64,000 bases of DNA from positions 62,001 through 126,000 of the forward strand of contig NZ_JAPZVP010000010.1 in the NCBI RefSeq assembly GCF_027622875.1. Reading direction: 5' to 3'. The translations under genes were made by a program, and so were the position numbers. Positions 36,472 to 45,943 of the stretch are shown in pieces (within the stretch, counting starts at the first letter, position 1; each line of letters starts with the position of its first letter). Source of the stretch: Glycomyces luteolus (GTDB taxonomy: Bacteria; Actinomycetota; Actinomycetes; Mycobacteriales; Micromonosporaceae). The notes beneath the pieces are model-generated. The model was not told where the DNA came from, did not search any database, and saw nothing but the letters and a program-made list of their open reading frames with translations.

Positions 36472-36533
36472 GTTGCCGCCCTTCAAGTTCGAGGAGCGGG
36501 GCCGGTGCGACCGGACCCGCGGTGGCGATCCGA

Positions 36534-36657
36534 TTAGAGGAATCCTGAAAGAATGAGAGCCGGATGCGGGCCCGCGCGCAGTGCCCGTTGTGGCAGGTCT
36601 ACAAAACGCGTCCGTTTTGCCCGAATCGAAAGTTGACAGGACCAGCACACTGTGCAC
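36534..36657 (+). promoter_or_regulatory. Promoter region, copy 2 of a duplicated module
   Basis: TTAGAGGAATCC (36534), TTGTG-N7-TACAA (36588-36604), ACAAAACGCG (36601) and TTGACA (36633) match copy 1 with the same spacing to the ATG (57 and 25 bases for the last two). The TTGACA would place a -10 over the ATG, so either the site is an operator or the true translation start lies further in. Confidence 0.65.
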
Positions 36658-39300
36658 ATGAACACGTACAACTGCCCCCGGTGCGGCAACGCCTCCACGG
36701 CCGAGCGGTGCCCGGTGTGCGGACGCGGACGCGAACCCCTGCTCGAGCGCCTCGGCGAACTCGACGCAGTGCTCGCGGCGATGCCCACGACCCTTCAGAG
36801 CCGCGCGGCCGTCGAAGCCGAACGGCGCGGCGTGCTCGGCGACCTGACGAAAGTCGCCGCCCGCTACCTCGCGGAGGCCGAACGCCAGGCCCACGCCGCC
36901 GAGCCCTCGCCCCAGCCCTCGCCGCATCTGACCCCGTCCGGCGGGGTAGCCGCCCCTGAGGCCGCGCCCCGCACGCCGCCTGGCGGCGCACCGCCCGTAG
37001 CGCCTGTAGCGCCCGCAGGGCCGCTCCCGCCGTACCCGCAGTTCGGACCCACCCCGCCTGGCGGCGCCTACCCGCCGCCGGTCGAACGCGGCGAGGTCGG
37101 CACCAAGACCGTGCAGACCGTGCTCCTCAGCCTCGGCGGACTCCTCGTCGCCGCCGCGCTCATCATCTTCACCGCCGTCGCCTGGCGCAACATGGGCAAC
37201 GGCGGCCGGGCCGCCGTCCTCGGCGGCGTCACCCTCCTGCTCCTCGCGGTCCCCTTCGCGTTCAAGCGATACCGCCTCTGGGCCACCGCCGAGACCTTCG
37301 CGGCCCTCGCCGCGCTCGCCCTCTGGTGCACCACCCTCGCCGGGTACTACCTGTACCGGCCGCCGGGCGCCGACTTCGGGCCGGAGACGGTGGGCGCGTG
37401 GACCACCGGCGTCCTCGTCGTCCTCGTCGCCTACCGGGCCTTCGCGAAACTCACCGCGACCAGCTGGGCCATGCTGCCGCTCGCCCTCGTGGGCGCGTCC
37501 TACGCCGCGGCCGGGAGCATCGGGACCGCCATCGTGCTCATGCTCGCGATCGCCGCTGCCCTCGCGGCCGCCGCCTGGATCACCGCCAGGAACGCCAGCA
37601 ACTACACGGATTCGGACCTGTGGGTCGGACGGCTCCTCACCTGCGCCGCCGTCGTCGCCGCCTGCTCAGCGGGCCTGCGCGCGGCCTTCGGCGTCGCCGA
37701 CCCCGTCGTCCCGGCGATCGCGGCCGCCGTCGCGGTCCTGGCCGCCGCCAACCTCGTCGGCGTCCACCTCGCCCACCGCCTCGGCGTCTCCCTCAACACC
37801 ATGCTCATCGCCGGCTCCGCCGCCGGGTCGCTCGTGCTGTGCGCGTGGATCCTCGCGGGCCGCTCCGGCTCGCCCGAGCTCATCATCCCGTCGGTCGCGC
37901 TGTTCGCCGCCGTGTTCACGCCGCTCGTGACCGAGAGGTCGCACCGCACGGCATGGGCGTTCAACACGGCCGTGCTGGCCGGACTCTGCGCGCTGGCCGC
38001 CTTCGCCGCGGTCACGTTCAACGCGCCGGACCTGGCCGCGTACTTCGCGGCGTTCCTCGCCGCGCGCCTGCTCGCACCCGTGCTCGCCGAACCGCTCGGC
38101 GGCGCCTTCCGCACCGCGTCCTACCTGCTCGGCGCCGGCACCGCCCTCGTGGCCGCCCTGGTCGCCCTCTCCGGCCTCGGGTACCTGTTCTGGGGGCACG
38201 ACTTCGGCTGGCCGCTGCACAACGCCGAAGTGCCGCTCGTGCTGCTGGGCTTGGCCATCGCCTCCGTGATGCTGCTGCCGCAGCGGTTCCGGTTCAACGG
38301 GGCGGCGCTCGCCGTCACGTTCGCGATCGAATCCTCGACGATCCTCCTGTGGAACCAGGACCCTGCCCGCTTCGACGCGGTGCCCACGATCGGTCTCATC
38401 GTCTGCGGCGCGATCGCCCTCGCCTCGGCGCTGTTCGCCGGGACGCTCACCGGGCGCTGCTCCGGCTGGGTGTCGCTCACCATGTGGGCCCCGCTCGCCG
38501 GGGCCACCGCCGCGAGCAGCGACACGCTCGACCCCGGCGAGGGCTGGATCCCGCTGTGGCTCACCATCACCGCCGCGTCCATGCTCGTGATCGCCGTGGG
38601 CGCGCCGCGTCGCAGCCGCCCCGACCGGGTGCTCGCGGCGATCCTCGCCCACGTGCTCGCCGGGACCTCCGCCGGGATCGGCGGGCTCCTCTCCCTGTTC
38701 GACTGGACCTACGATGACGGCACAGACCTGATCCCGGCCGCCCAGTTCGGGGTCTACGCGCTCGCGCTCGCCGGGGCGGCGATCATGGCCCCGGTCCGCA
38801 AGTGGGGCTATGTGATCGCGGCGCTCTGCACCGGCACGCTCGCCTGGTGGTCGCTGCTCGGCGCGCTCGAGGTCGACACCCTGGAGTTCTTCACCGCGCC
38901 GCCCTCCGCGGTCCTGTTCCTCATCGGACTGTGGCGGCTCGAGAAGCGCCCGCACGTCGGCTCGTGGTCGACGCTCGCGCTGCCGATCCTCGTGGGCATC
39001 GCCCCGAGTCTGATGCTGGCGCTCGAGGACGGCAACGAGATCCGGCGCGTCGGCGTCGGAGCCGCCGCGATCGCGGTGATCATCGCCGGGCTCACGCGCC
39101 GCTGGCAGGCGCCGCTCGTGCTCGGCTCGATCGCCTTGGCGGTCATCACGGTCAACGAACTGCTGCTGCTGCGAGGGCACATCCCGGTGTGGGTCCCGCC
39201 CGCGATCGGCGGCGCGATCCTCATCAGCGTCGGCGCCACCTTCGAGCGGCGCCGACGAGACCTGCGGCGCCTCCGCGAGGGCCTGAAGGCGATGCGGTAG
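36658..39300 (+). CDS. Large polytopic membrane protein with N-terminal zinc ribbon (SCO7613 type)
   Basis: About 880 residues. The N-terminus is a zinc ribbon (YNCPRCGNASTAERCPVCGRG, two CxxC pairs), then a coiled-coil-like helix (LLERLGELDAVLAAMPTTL) and a Pro-rich linker. From about residue 140 there are some twenty membrane segments homologous to the gene at 34023 (TKTVQTVLLSLGGLLVAAAL). ATG 36658 is chosen over a GTG two codons upstream. Tandem duplication with loss of the ribbon in one copy best explains the pair. The function is unknown; the ribbon suggests a protein- or nucleic-acid-contacting cytoplasmic head. Confidence 0.82.
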   Translation: MNTYNCPRCGNASTAERCPVCGRGREPLLERLGELDAVLAAMPTTLQSRAAVEAERRGVLGDLTKVAARYLAEAERQAHAAEPSPQPSPHLTPSGGVAAPEAAPRTPPGGAPPVAPVAPAGPLPPYPQFGPTPPGGAYPPPVERGEVGTKTVQTVLLSLGGLLVAAALIIFTAVAWRNMGNGGRAAVLGGVTLLLLAVPFAFKRYRLWATAETFAALAALALWCTTLAGYYLYRPPGADFGPETVGAWTTGVLVVLVAYRAFAKLTATSWAMLPLALVGASYAAAGSIGTAIVLMLAIAAALAAAAWITARNASNYTDSDLWVGRLLTCAAVVAACSAGLRAAFGVADPVVPAIAAAVAVLAAANLVGVHLAHRLGVSLNTMLIAGSAAGSLVLCAWILAGRSGSPELIIPSVALFAAVFTPLVTERSHRTAWAFNTAVLAGLCALAAFAAVTFNAPDLAAYFAAFLAARLLAPVLAEPLGGAFRTASYLLGAGTALVAALVALSGLGYLFWGHDFGWPLHNAEVPLVLLGLAIASVMLLPQRFRFNGAALAVTFAIESSTILLWNQDPARFDAVPTIGLIVCGAIALASALFAGTLTGRCSGWVSLTMWAPLAGATAASSDTLDPGEGWIPLWLTITAASMLVIAVGAPRRSRPDRVLAAILAHVLAGTSAGIGGLLSLFDWTYDDGTDLIPAAQFGVYALALAGAAIMAPVRKWGYVIAALCTGTLAWWSLLGALEVDTLEFFTAPPSAVLFLIGLWRLEKRPHVGSWSTLALPILVGIAPSLMLALEDGNEIRRVGVGAAAIAVIIAGLTRRWQAPLVLGSIALAVITVNELLLLRGHIPVWVPPAIGGAILISVGATFERRRRDLRRLREGLKAMR

Positions 39301-39319
39301 CCGAAATGGCATGAGGCGC

Positions 39320-39409
39320 GGGGGGGGGGGGCGGGGGCGCCCGCCCCCGGGGGGGGGGGGGGCGGGGGGGGGGGGTGGGGGGGGGCGGGGGGGGGGGGGG
39401 GGGGGGGGG
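39320..39409. other. Poly-G tract, probable sequencing artefact over a terminator
   Basis: About 90 bases consist almost only of G, broken by single C or T and by the hairpin core GGGGGCG-CC-CGCCCCC (39335-39350). It sits in the gap 39301-39440 between convergent genes, where a terminator is expected. Two-colour sequencers call no signal as G, so reads stalling at a strong hairpin would give exactly this. The true sequence here is unknown. Confidence 0.75.
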
Positions 39410-39440
39410 TCCTACCGGACCCGCCGCGCCGTTGTTCTGC

Positions 39441-41369
39441 CTAGTGGTGGTGGTGCGCTTCGGCTTCGCCGCGGCGGTGGACTTCGGCGGCGAGCCGGTC
39501 GGCGATCGCCTCCGGCGTCAGGCCGAGGTCGGCGAGGAGCTGGGCGCGGGTGCCGTGCGGGTGCCAGCCGCGCTCGACCGCGAAGTCCACGAGCGGGGTC
39601 TCGTCGCCCGAGTCGCGCAGGGACTGCGCGAGCGCGTCGCCGAAACCGCCGGTGCGGATGCCGTCCTCGAGCGTCGCCACCAGCGGGTACTGACCCGCGA
39701 GCTTCACGAGCGCGTCCGGGACCGGCGAGATCCAGCGCGGGTCGACGACTGTGGCGCGGATGCCCTGCGCCGCAAGGAGTTCGGCGACCGCGACCGCGGT
39801 CTGGGCGAACGAGCCGCAGGCGACGATCAGCAGCTCGTCGTCCTCGTGCTTGACGAGCACGTCGAGTCCTTCATGGACTTCGACGGCTTCGATGTCGCGG
39901 TCGGGGATGGCCCCCGTGGGGAAGCGCAGCATCGTCGGGCCGTCGTCGACCGACAGCGCCTCGGCGAGCTCCTCGCGCAGCGACGCCGCGTCGCGCGGGG
40001 CGGCGATGCGCAGGCCGGGCACCACGCGGAAGATCGAGGTGTCCCAGATGCCGTAGTGGCTCGGCCCGTCGGGGCCGGTGATCCCGGCGCGGTCGAGCAC
40101 GAACGTCACCGGCAGCCGGTGCATGGCGACGTCGAGCACCGTCTGGTCGAACGCGCGGTTCATGAACGTGGAGTAGACCGCCACGACCGGGTGCATCCCG
40201 TTCATCGCCAGGCCCGCAGCGGAAGTGACCGCGTGCTGCTCGGCGATGCCGACGTCGAAGACCCGCTCGGGGTGGCGCTTCATCAGCTTGTCGACGCCCG
40301 TCGGGCCCGGCATCGCGGCGGTGATCGCCACCACTTCGGGACGCAGGTTCGCCTGCGCCACAAGCTCATCGGCGAACACGCCGGTCCAGCGGCGCTTCGA
40401 GGCGGCGATCGGCTCGCCGGTGATCGGGTCGAACGCGGCCGAAGGCGCGTGCATCTGCTCGGCCTCATCGGCGCGGGCGGGCGCCCAGCCGTGGCCCTTC
40501 TCGGTGAGGGCGTGGACGATGACGGGCCCGCCGAAGCGCTTGGCGCGGTCGAGCGCCTCGGTGAGCTCGGCGATGTTGTGGCCGTCGACGGGGCCGACGT
40601 ACTTGATGCCGAGGTCGGAGAACATGCCCTGCGGGGCGAGGGCGTCCTTGAGGCCGGTCTTGGCGGCGTGGAGGCCCTGGAAGGCGGCGCGGCCGAACAC
40701 GGGGATGCGTTCGACGATCTCCTGGATCTTCTTGAGGGTCGGCTCGTAGCCGGGGTTGAGCCGCAGGCCCGAGAGGCGCTTGGCGAGGCCGCCGACGGTG
40801 GGCGCGTAGGAGCGGCCGTTGTCGTTGACGACGATCACGAGCTTCAGGTCGTCGCGGTCGGCGATGTTGTTGAGCGCCTCCCAGCACATGCCGCCGGTGA
40901 GCGCGCCGTCGCCGACGAGGGCCACGACGTGCCGGCCCGATCCGCTGAGCGCGTGGGCCTTCGCGAGGCCGTCGGCGTACGACAGGGAAGTGGACGCGTG
41001 CGAGTTCTCGACGAGGTCGTGCGGGGACTCGGCCTGGCTGGGGTAGCCGGTGAGGCCCCCGCGCCCGCGCAGCCCGCCGAACTGCCCGGCCCGGCCGGTC
41101 AGTGCTTTGTGGACGTATGACTGGTGGCCGGTGTCGAACACGATCTGGTCGTGCGGGGAGTCGAAGACCCGGTGGATCGCCATGGTCAGCTCGACGACGC
41201 CGAGGTTGGGGCCGATGTGGCCGCCGGTCCTGGCGACGGCGCCGACGAGGAATTCGCGGATCTCCTCGGCGAGCCGGGGGAGCTCGTCCTCGTCCAGCGA
41301 CTTGAAATCGGCCAGCCTGCCGATGCCGGACAGCAGCGGGCCCATCTCGGGTTCGTCGTGCGAGTTCAT
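39441..41369 (-). CDS. dxs: 1-deoxy-D-xylulose-5-phosphate synthase
   Basis: A 642-residue thiamine-diphosphate enzyme condensing pyruvate and glyceraldehyde 3-phosphate, first step of the MEP isoprenoid pathway. The N-terminal TPP region has [16 protein letters not shown] and VVNDN, the middle domain [18 protein letters not shown] with the catalytic Glu, and the C-terminal transketolase domain is complete. The chain ends in a natural His-rich tail (EAEAHHHH). Start ATG 41369 gives [13 protein letters not shown] 41345 (MGPLLSGIG) also matches the family N-terminus, and neither has a clear ribosome site. The gene corresponds by synteny to dxs1 of M. tuberculosis. Confidence 0.97.
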   Translation of the reverse strand: MNSHDEPEMGPLLSGIGRLADFKSLDEDELPRLAEEIREFLVGAVARTGGHIGPNLGVVELTMAIHRVFDSPHDQIVFDTGHQSYVHKALTGRAGQFGGLRGRGGLTGYPSQAESPHDLVENSHASTSLSYADGLAKAHALSGSGRHVVALVGDGALTGGMCWEALNNIADRDDLKLVIVVNDNGRSYAPTVGGLAKRLSGLRLNPGYEPTLKKIQEIVERIPVFGRAAFQGLHAAKTGLKDALAPQGMFSDLGIKYVGPVDGHNIAELTEALDRAKRFGGPVIVHALTEKGHGWAPARADEAEQMHAPSAAFDPITGEPIAASKRRWTGVFADELVAQANLRPEVVAITAAMPGPTGVDKLMKRHPERVFDVGIAEQHAVTSAAGLAMNGMHPVVAVYSTFMNRAFDQTVLDVAMHRLPVTFVLDRAGITGPDGPSHYGIWDTSIFRVVPGLRIAAPRDAASLREELAEALSVDDGPTMLRFPTGAIPDRDIEAVEVHEGLDVLVKHEDDELLIVACGSFAQTAVAVAELLAAQGIRATVVDPRWISPVPDALVKLAGQYPLVATLEDGIRTGGFGDALAQSLRDSGDETPLVDFAVERGWHPHGTRAQLLADLGLTPEAIADRLAAEVHRRGEAEAHHHH

Positions 41370-41594
41370 AAGGGGGAAGTCTATCGGTGGCGCCGTGCGC
41401 GCGGTAGCTGCGCGACTGCGGCTGGGACTTGTCTCATGGGCCCGCGCGGGCCGTGATCTGCGCGGCAGTCCGCGGGAAGCGGCGGTCACGGATCGCGCGG
41501 GCGGCGGTGACGGGCCGGGTCGGCCTCCGCTCGCGCACCGGATATTCATCCGGAAGGGTGAAGGCCGCACAGGTTCTCGGCTCGCAGGCGTCGT

Positions 41595-41638
41595 CGACAG
41601 GCGTGACTGTCGGATAGCAGTCAGTCCCCGAAAGGGAC
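41595..41638 (+). promoter_or_regulatory. Overlapping alternative hairpins in 5' region
   Basis: CGACAG-N6-CTGTCG (41595-41612) and GACTG-N8-CAGTC (41605-41622) share bases and cannot form together; GTCCC-CGAAA-GGGAC (41624-41638) follows. They lie 52-95 bases before the ADA-like gene. In the 320-base gap 41370-41689 nothing else is recognised. Confidence 0.4.
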
Positions 41639-41689
41639 ACGCCGGGCGAAAGCCGGGCCGGTTCGTGATCGAAATGTGATCATCCCAAC

Positions 41690-42589
41690 ATGGACCTCAT
41701 CGACCTGCACCAGAACACGGAATGGCCCGCGCGCCTCGATCAGGTGTTGAGCTCCTCCCCGGTGGACTGGGCCGACCGGCGCGAGAACGTGCAGGCCGCG
41801 GCCCCTCCCGGGCTGGCGCGGCTGCAGCGCATGTCGGCCGTGCCGCGGTTCGACCTCGACGCGGTGGCTCCGGAGGTCTACGAGGGCATCCTGGAGGACG
41901 CGCTCATCGCGGCGGCGCGCGGCGGCGCGGTCTACACCGAGTTGCGGCTGCCGCAGGAATCGGTGGTGTACCCGCAGTTCATGGAGCGGTTCGCGGCGGC
42001 GTGCGCGCGCGTGTCCGAGGCGTTCCCGGGCTTCGACGCGGGCGCGGTGCTGAGCATGAACCTGTGGGACCCGATGCTGCGGGAGCTGTGCGACGCGTTC
42101 GCCGACGCGGCGGCGGCGGGTCTGGCGGGCATCGAGATCATCTACGTTCCCTATGCGGCCGAAGCTGATTGGACGCGGGGCCGGATCGTGGCCGAGGCCG
42201 CGGGAGCGGCCGGGCTGGGCGTGACCGTGCCAGCCGGGGCGTTCAACGCCTCGAACCTGGCGTCGCTGGCGGAGATCGACCAGATCGGGCGGATCGGGCA
42301 CGCCGTCGGGGCGGCGAGCGACCCGGGGATCATGCGGCTGCTGGCCGATCGCGGTGTGACCGTGGAGGTCTGCCTGACCTCGGCGGTGGTGCTGGGGATG
42401 GTGGCGAAGCTGGAGGAGCACCCGCTGCCGCGGTTCATGGAGGCCGGCATGGCGGTCGTGCTCGGCACGGACTCGCCGATGCGGATGGGTACGGACATCG
42501 CGGGCGAGTACGAGAAGGCGCGGGCGCTGGGCTTGAGCGAGGCGGACCTGGCGGTCGTGACGGCGCGGGCGAAGGCGGCCCGGCTCTGA
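41690..42589 (+). CDS. Adenosine-deaminase-like protein lacking catalytic residues
   Basis: A 299-residue protein with the outline of the adenosine/AMP deaminase barrel: N-terminal [19 protein letters not shown] (the GHxxxA motif), [12 protein letters not shown] (the C-P-T-S-N-like strand) and [19 protein letters not shown] (the D-D/S-P loop). Two features differ from active enzymes. The HxH zinc pair is HxN (His7, Asn9), and the HAGE motif with a zinc His and the catalytic Glu is replaced by VPAGAFNA. It is therefore either a pseudoenzyme or uses a changed chemistry. The start has no obvious ribosome site. Its leader shows competing hairpins. It stands alone. Confidence 0.7.
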   Translation: MDLIDLHQNTEWPARLDQVLSSSPVDWADRRENVQAAAPPGLARLQRMSAVPRFDLDAVAPEVYEGILEDALIAAARGGAVYTELRLPQESVVYPQFMERFAAACARVSEAFPGFDAGAVLSMNLWDPMLRELCDAFADAAAAGLAGIEIIYVPYAAEADWTRGRIVAEAAGAAGLGVTVPAGAFNASNLASLAEIDQIGRIGHAVGAASDPGIMRLLADRGVTVEVCLTSAVVLGMVAKLEEHPLPRFMEAGMAVVLGTDSPMRMGTDIAGEYEKARALGLSEADLAVVTARAKAARL

Positions 42590-42778
42590 TGCCGGGAGAA
42601 ACCCCGGCGAACGGTTACGAATCGGCCTCAGCTTGATCTCTGTATGGTGTCAATTTTTCAGAACGTCAGATTGTAGACAATCAAACCAGCCTTCTTTAGA
42701 CATCCTTTATCGAGGCGTTGAGCTGCCAGAACGCTGCCTGCGAACGTCTCGTGTCGGTCTTCTCACTCGCTGCTCGGG

Positions 42779-42806
42779 TTGAAAAAACACAGGCTTTGAC
42801 TAGTGT
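42779..42806 (+). promoter_or_regulatory. Candidate promoter of betaine transporter operon
   Basis: TTGAAA (42779-42784), 16 bases and TAGTGT (42801-42806), 50 bases before the ATPase gene. The whole gap 42590-42855 is AT-rich for this genome, as at many stress-regulated promoters, and GGTTCC/GGAACC half-sites follow downstream. Confidence 0.5.
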
Positions 42807-42855
42807 TTCACCGGTTCCCGCCCCCAACCGGAACCCCCTGCTGCGAAAGGACGAG

Positions 42856-43914
42856 ATGTCAGCGATAGCAGTTGATTCCCTGTACAAGGTCTTCGGCAAA
42901 GGCGCCCGAAGCGCCGTCGCCCAGCTGAAGAGCGGCACCCCGCGCGATCAGTTGAGCGCCAAGAATGTGACGGCCGCGGTGATCGATCACAACTGGTCGA
43001 TCGAGGCCGGCGAGATCTTCGTCGTGATGGGCCTGTCCGGCTCCGGCAAGTCGACGCTGATCCGGATGCTCAACGGACTCATCAAGCCCACGTCCGGCAC
43101 GATCCGCATCGGCGGCGTCGAGCTCGGCTCGCTCTCCAAGCGCGAACTGCGGCGCCTCCGCCGCGAGAAGATCAGCATGGTCTTCCAGCACTTCGCGCTG
43201 CTGCCCCACCGCACCGTCGTCGAGAACGTCGCGTTCGGCCTGGAGATCAAGGGCCTGAGCAAGACCGAGCGACTGGAGCGCGCAAGGGAGGCCGTCGAGC
43301 TCGTCGGCCTCGCCGGGCACGAGGACAAGCTCCCCGCCCAGCTCTCGGGCGGCATGAAGCAGCGCGTCGGCCTGGCACGCGCGCTCGCGGCCGACACCGA
43401 GATCCTGCTCATGGACGAGGCGTTCAGCGCACTCGACCCGCTCATCCGGCAGGAGATGCAGGACCAGCTGCTCGACCTGCAGTCCAAGCTCGGCAAGACC
43501 ATCGTCTTCATCACCCACGACCTCAACGAGGCCATGCGGATCGGCGACCGGATCGCCATCTGCGACGGCGAGGTGAAGCAGCTGGGCACCGCCGAGGACA
43601 TCCTCATGCGCCCGGCCGACGAGTACGTCGCCGAGTTCACCGCCGACGTCGACCGCACCCGCGTGCTCACCGCCGAGGCCGTCATGGAGCCGTGCGGGAC
43701 CCGGGACACCAGCGCGTTCCCCAAGGTCGAATCGGACGTGCCCGTGAACGAGCTCTATGAGCCGGTCCTGAGCTCCAAGGCCCCGTTGCTGGTCGTGGAC
43801 GACAACGCCGATCCGCTCGGGGTGGTCACGCCCCGGTCCATCATCAAGTCGCTGTCGTACGACCCCGCCGCCGAGCACGGCACCGCGATCGAAGAGGAGC
43901 GCCAACCCGCATGA
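42856..43914 (+). CDS. opuAA: Glycine betaine/proline ABC transporter, ATP-binding subunit
   Basis: A 352-residue ATPase of the OpuA/ProU osmoprotectant importer. The N-terminal extension before Walker A (DSLYKVFGKG, then NVTAAVIDHNWSIEAGEIFV) is characteristic of OpuAA/ProV. Walker A is GLSGSGKSTLIR, the signature LSGGMKQRVGLARAL, Walker B ILLMDEAFSALDP and the H-loop FITHDLNEA. The C-terminal region (about 255-345) keeps a CBS-like segment (LLVVDDNADPLGVVTPRSII), which in OpuA senses ionic strength. ATG 42856 has AAAGGA upstream. It leads a three-gene operon and overlaps the permease gene by four bases. Confidence 0.95.
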   Translation: MSAIAVDSLYKVFGKGARSAVAQLKSGTPRDQLSAKNVTAAVIDHNWSIEAGEIFVVMGLSGSGKSTLIRMLNGLIKPTSGTIRIGGVELGSLSKRELRRLRREKISMVFQHFALLPHRTVVENVAFGLEIKGLSKTERLERAREAVELVGLAGHEDKLPAQLSGGMKQRVGLARALAADTEILLMDEAFSALDPLIRQEMQDQLLDLQSKLGKTIVFITHDLNEAMRIGDRIAICDGEVKQLGTAEDILMRPADEYVAEFTADVDRTRVLTAEAVMEPCGTRDTSAFPKVESDVPVNELYEPVLSSKAPLLVVDDNADPLGVVTPRSIIKSLSYDPAAEHGTAIEEERQPA

Positions 43915-44810
43915 TCGAATACCTCCGCAACTGGTTCTGGACGTACATCTGGAAGCCCTTGCCCGACATGCCGTTCGGCGACTGGATGGAGTCGTTCATC
44001 CGCTGGGCGCGCGACGCGTGGGCCACCGGGTTCGACGCCGTCGACTCCGGGCTCGAGTTCCTCTACGTGCACCTCGCCGACGGGTTGCTCTGGCTCCCTT
44101 CGGGAGTGATGGTGCTGCTGTTCGCCGCGGTCGCGTGGGCCGCGAAGGGCTGGAAGCTCGGCGTGGGCATCGGCCTGGGCATGTTCGTGGTCGCGTGGAC
44201 CCCGTACTGGGAGCAGACGATGCAGACGCTCTCGATGGTCCTCGTCTCGGCGGCGATCGCGATCCTGCTGGCGATTCCGCTGGGGATCGCCGCGGCCGAG
44301 AGCAAGGCGTTCTCGGCGGTCGCCCGGCCGGTGCTCGACTTCATGCAGACGCTGCCGGCGTTCGTGTACCTCATCCCGGTCGTGATGCTGTTCAGCGTGG
44401 GCGTGGTGCCGGGGATCATCGCGACGATCATCTTCGCGATGCCGCCGGGCGTGCGCCTCACCGAACTCGGTCTGCGCCAAGTGGACCGGGAGGTGGTGGA
44501 GGCCGGGCAGGCCTTCGGGGCCTCGCCCGCGCGCATCCTCGCGCGCATCAAGCTGCCGCTCGCGCTGCCGACGATCATGGCCGGGCTCAACCAGGTCATC
44601 ATGCTCGCGCTGTCCATGGTGGTCATCGCGGGCCTGGTGGGCGGCGGCGGTCTCGGCTCGGTCATCTCCGGGTCCTTGGGCCGCTTGGACATCGCCGCCG
44701 GGTTCAACGCCGGCCTGGCCGTGGTCCTGCTGGCGATCCTGCTCGACCGCGTGACGCAGGGCCTGTCCGACCGCACGCCGGTCGCGCGCGCCGCGAAGCT
44801 CGCCCGCTAA
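43911..44810 (+). CDS. opuAB: Glycine betaine/proline ABC transporter, permease subunit
   Basis: A 299-residue integral membrane permease. After an amphipathic N-terminal region (about 1-60) come some seven membrane segments, with the BPD-transporter EAA loop VVEAGQAFGASPARILARIKLP contacting the ATPase. Further family motifs are FMQTLPAFVYLIPVVMLFSV and MVVIAGLVGGGGLGSVI. The ATG overlaps the stop of the ATPase gene (ATGA). It forms the membrane channel of the osmoprotectant importer. Confidence 0.95.
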   Translation: MIEYLRNWFWTYIWKPLPDMPFGDWMESFIRWARDAWATGFDAVDSGLEFLYVHLADGLLWLPSGVMVLLFAAVAWAAKGWKLGVGIGLGMFVVAWTPYWEQTMQTLSMVLVSAAIAILLAIPLGIAAAESKAFSAVARPVLDFMQTLPAFVYLIPVVMLFSVGVVPGIIATIIFAMPPGVRLTELGLRQVDREVVEAGQAFGASPARILARIKLPLALPTIMAGLNQVIMLALSMVVIAGLVGGGGLGSVISGSLGRLDIAAGFNAGLAVVLLAILLDRVTQGLSDRTPVARAAKLAR

Positions 44811-44866
44811 GACTCCGAACATCCCCCAACACATGGCGCGCGCCCCCGCGCCGGAGAGAAGGAAAC

Positions 44867-45778
44867 ATGGAACGACGTTCGATCATGAAGGGCGCCATGG
44901 CCACCGGCGTCGCCGTCCCGCTGGCGCTCGCGGGATGCTCGGTTGAAGAGGAGCCCGGTGCAGCCTCGGCGGAGGGCGTCGACTTCGGCCTGCCGAAGGG
45001 CGAGGGCGAGATCAAGATCGGCTACATCAACTGGGACGAGGCGGTCGTCGCCACCGAGCTGTGGCGCCAGGCGCTCACGGCCTCGGGCTACACCGTGACC
45101 GCCCAGGAGTTCACCGAGGTCGGGCCGCTGTTCGAGGGCCTCTCCTCGGGCGACCTGGACCTCTTCCTCGACGGCTGGCTGCCGATCACGCACCAGACGT
45201 ACATGGAGACCTACGGCGACCAGCTCGAGCAGCTCGGCACGTGGAACGAGAACGCGGCGCTGACCGTGGCGGTTCCAGCCTATGTGGACGTCGAGTCGCT
45301 GGCCGACCTCAACGCCAACGCGGACCTCTTCGGCGGCAGGATCGTCGGCATCGAGGCCAGCGCGGGCCTGACCGAGGCGGTGCAGAACAGCGCGATCCCC
45401 GCGTACGGGATCACGGACCTGACGCTGGAGACCTCGTCGACCACGGCGATGCTCACCGAACTCGACAGCGCGATCGCGGCCGAGGAGCCGATCGTGGTGA
45501 CGCTGTGGCAGCCGCACTGGGCGTACGCGAAGTACGACCTGAAGAACCTGGCGGACCCGGAGGTGACGCTGGGCGAGGCCGAGACGATCAACACTCTGGC
45601 GCGTCTGGGCTTCAGCGAGGAGTTCGCCGATGTGGCGGAGGCCTTGAGCACGTTCGCGATGAACGACGAGCAGCTGGCGAACCTGGAGAACACGGTGTTC
45701 TCTGACAACGGCGGCGATGTGCAGGCGGGCGTGACGGCTTGGCTGCAGGACAACAAGTTCTCGGACCTCGTCGCTTAA
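44867..45778 (+). CDS. opuAC: Glycine betaine-binding lipoprotein
   Basis: A 303-residue substrate-binding lipoprotein of the OpuAC/ProX type. The signal ends in the lipobox LALAGCSV, so Cys24 is the lipid-anchored residue. The ligand domain has family motifs IGYINWDEAVVATELWRQAL, LFLDGWLPITHQTYM and TLWQPHWAYAKYDLKNL, with Trp residues that form the aromatic box for quaternary ammonium. The strong site AGAAGGAAAC precedes ATG 44867. Last gene of the operon, followed by a long palindrome that should terminate transcription. Confidence 0.95.
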   Translation: MERRSIMKGAMATGVAVPLALAGCSVEEEPGAASAEGVDFGLPKGEGEIKIGYINWDEAVVATELWRQALTASGYTVTAQEFTEVGPLFEGLSSGDLDLFLDGWLPITHQTYMETYGDQLEQLGTWNENAALTVAVPAYVDVESLADLNANADLFGGRIVGIEASAGLTEAVQNSAIPAYGITDLTLETSSTTAMLTELDSAIAAEEPIVVTLWQPHWAYAKYDLKNLADPEVTLGEAETINTLARLGFSEEFADVAEALSTFAMNDEQLANLENTVFSDNGGDVQAGVTAWLQDNKFSDLVA

Positions 45779-45943
45779 GTCGCCGGTGCCGGGCCGCGCT
45801 GCGGCTTCGGCGCCTGCGGCCCACCCCCCGAAGACCGCGCGGGGCGTGGGGCGGCGCACCTCGGCAGGAACGAGGACTCAGCCGACCTCCAGCGCCGCCC
45901 CGCCCATGCGCGTCGGGCCGCCTCCCCCACAGGTGGCGGTCCT

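Noticed and set aside
36652-36660. GTG two codons before ATG 36658 as start of the zinc-ribbon membrane protein
   Set aside because: The ATG keeps the exact promoter-to-start spacing shared with the paralogue at 34023; the GTG would break it.
39320-39409. G-quadruplex-forming regulatory element
   Set aside because: Homopolymer purity and position make a base-calling artefact over a terminator much more likely; it should not be interpreted until resequenced.
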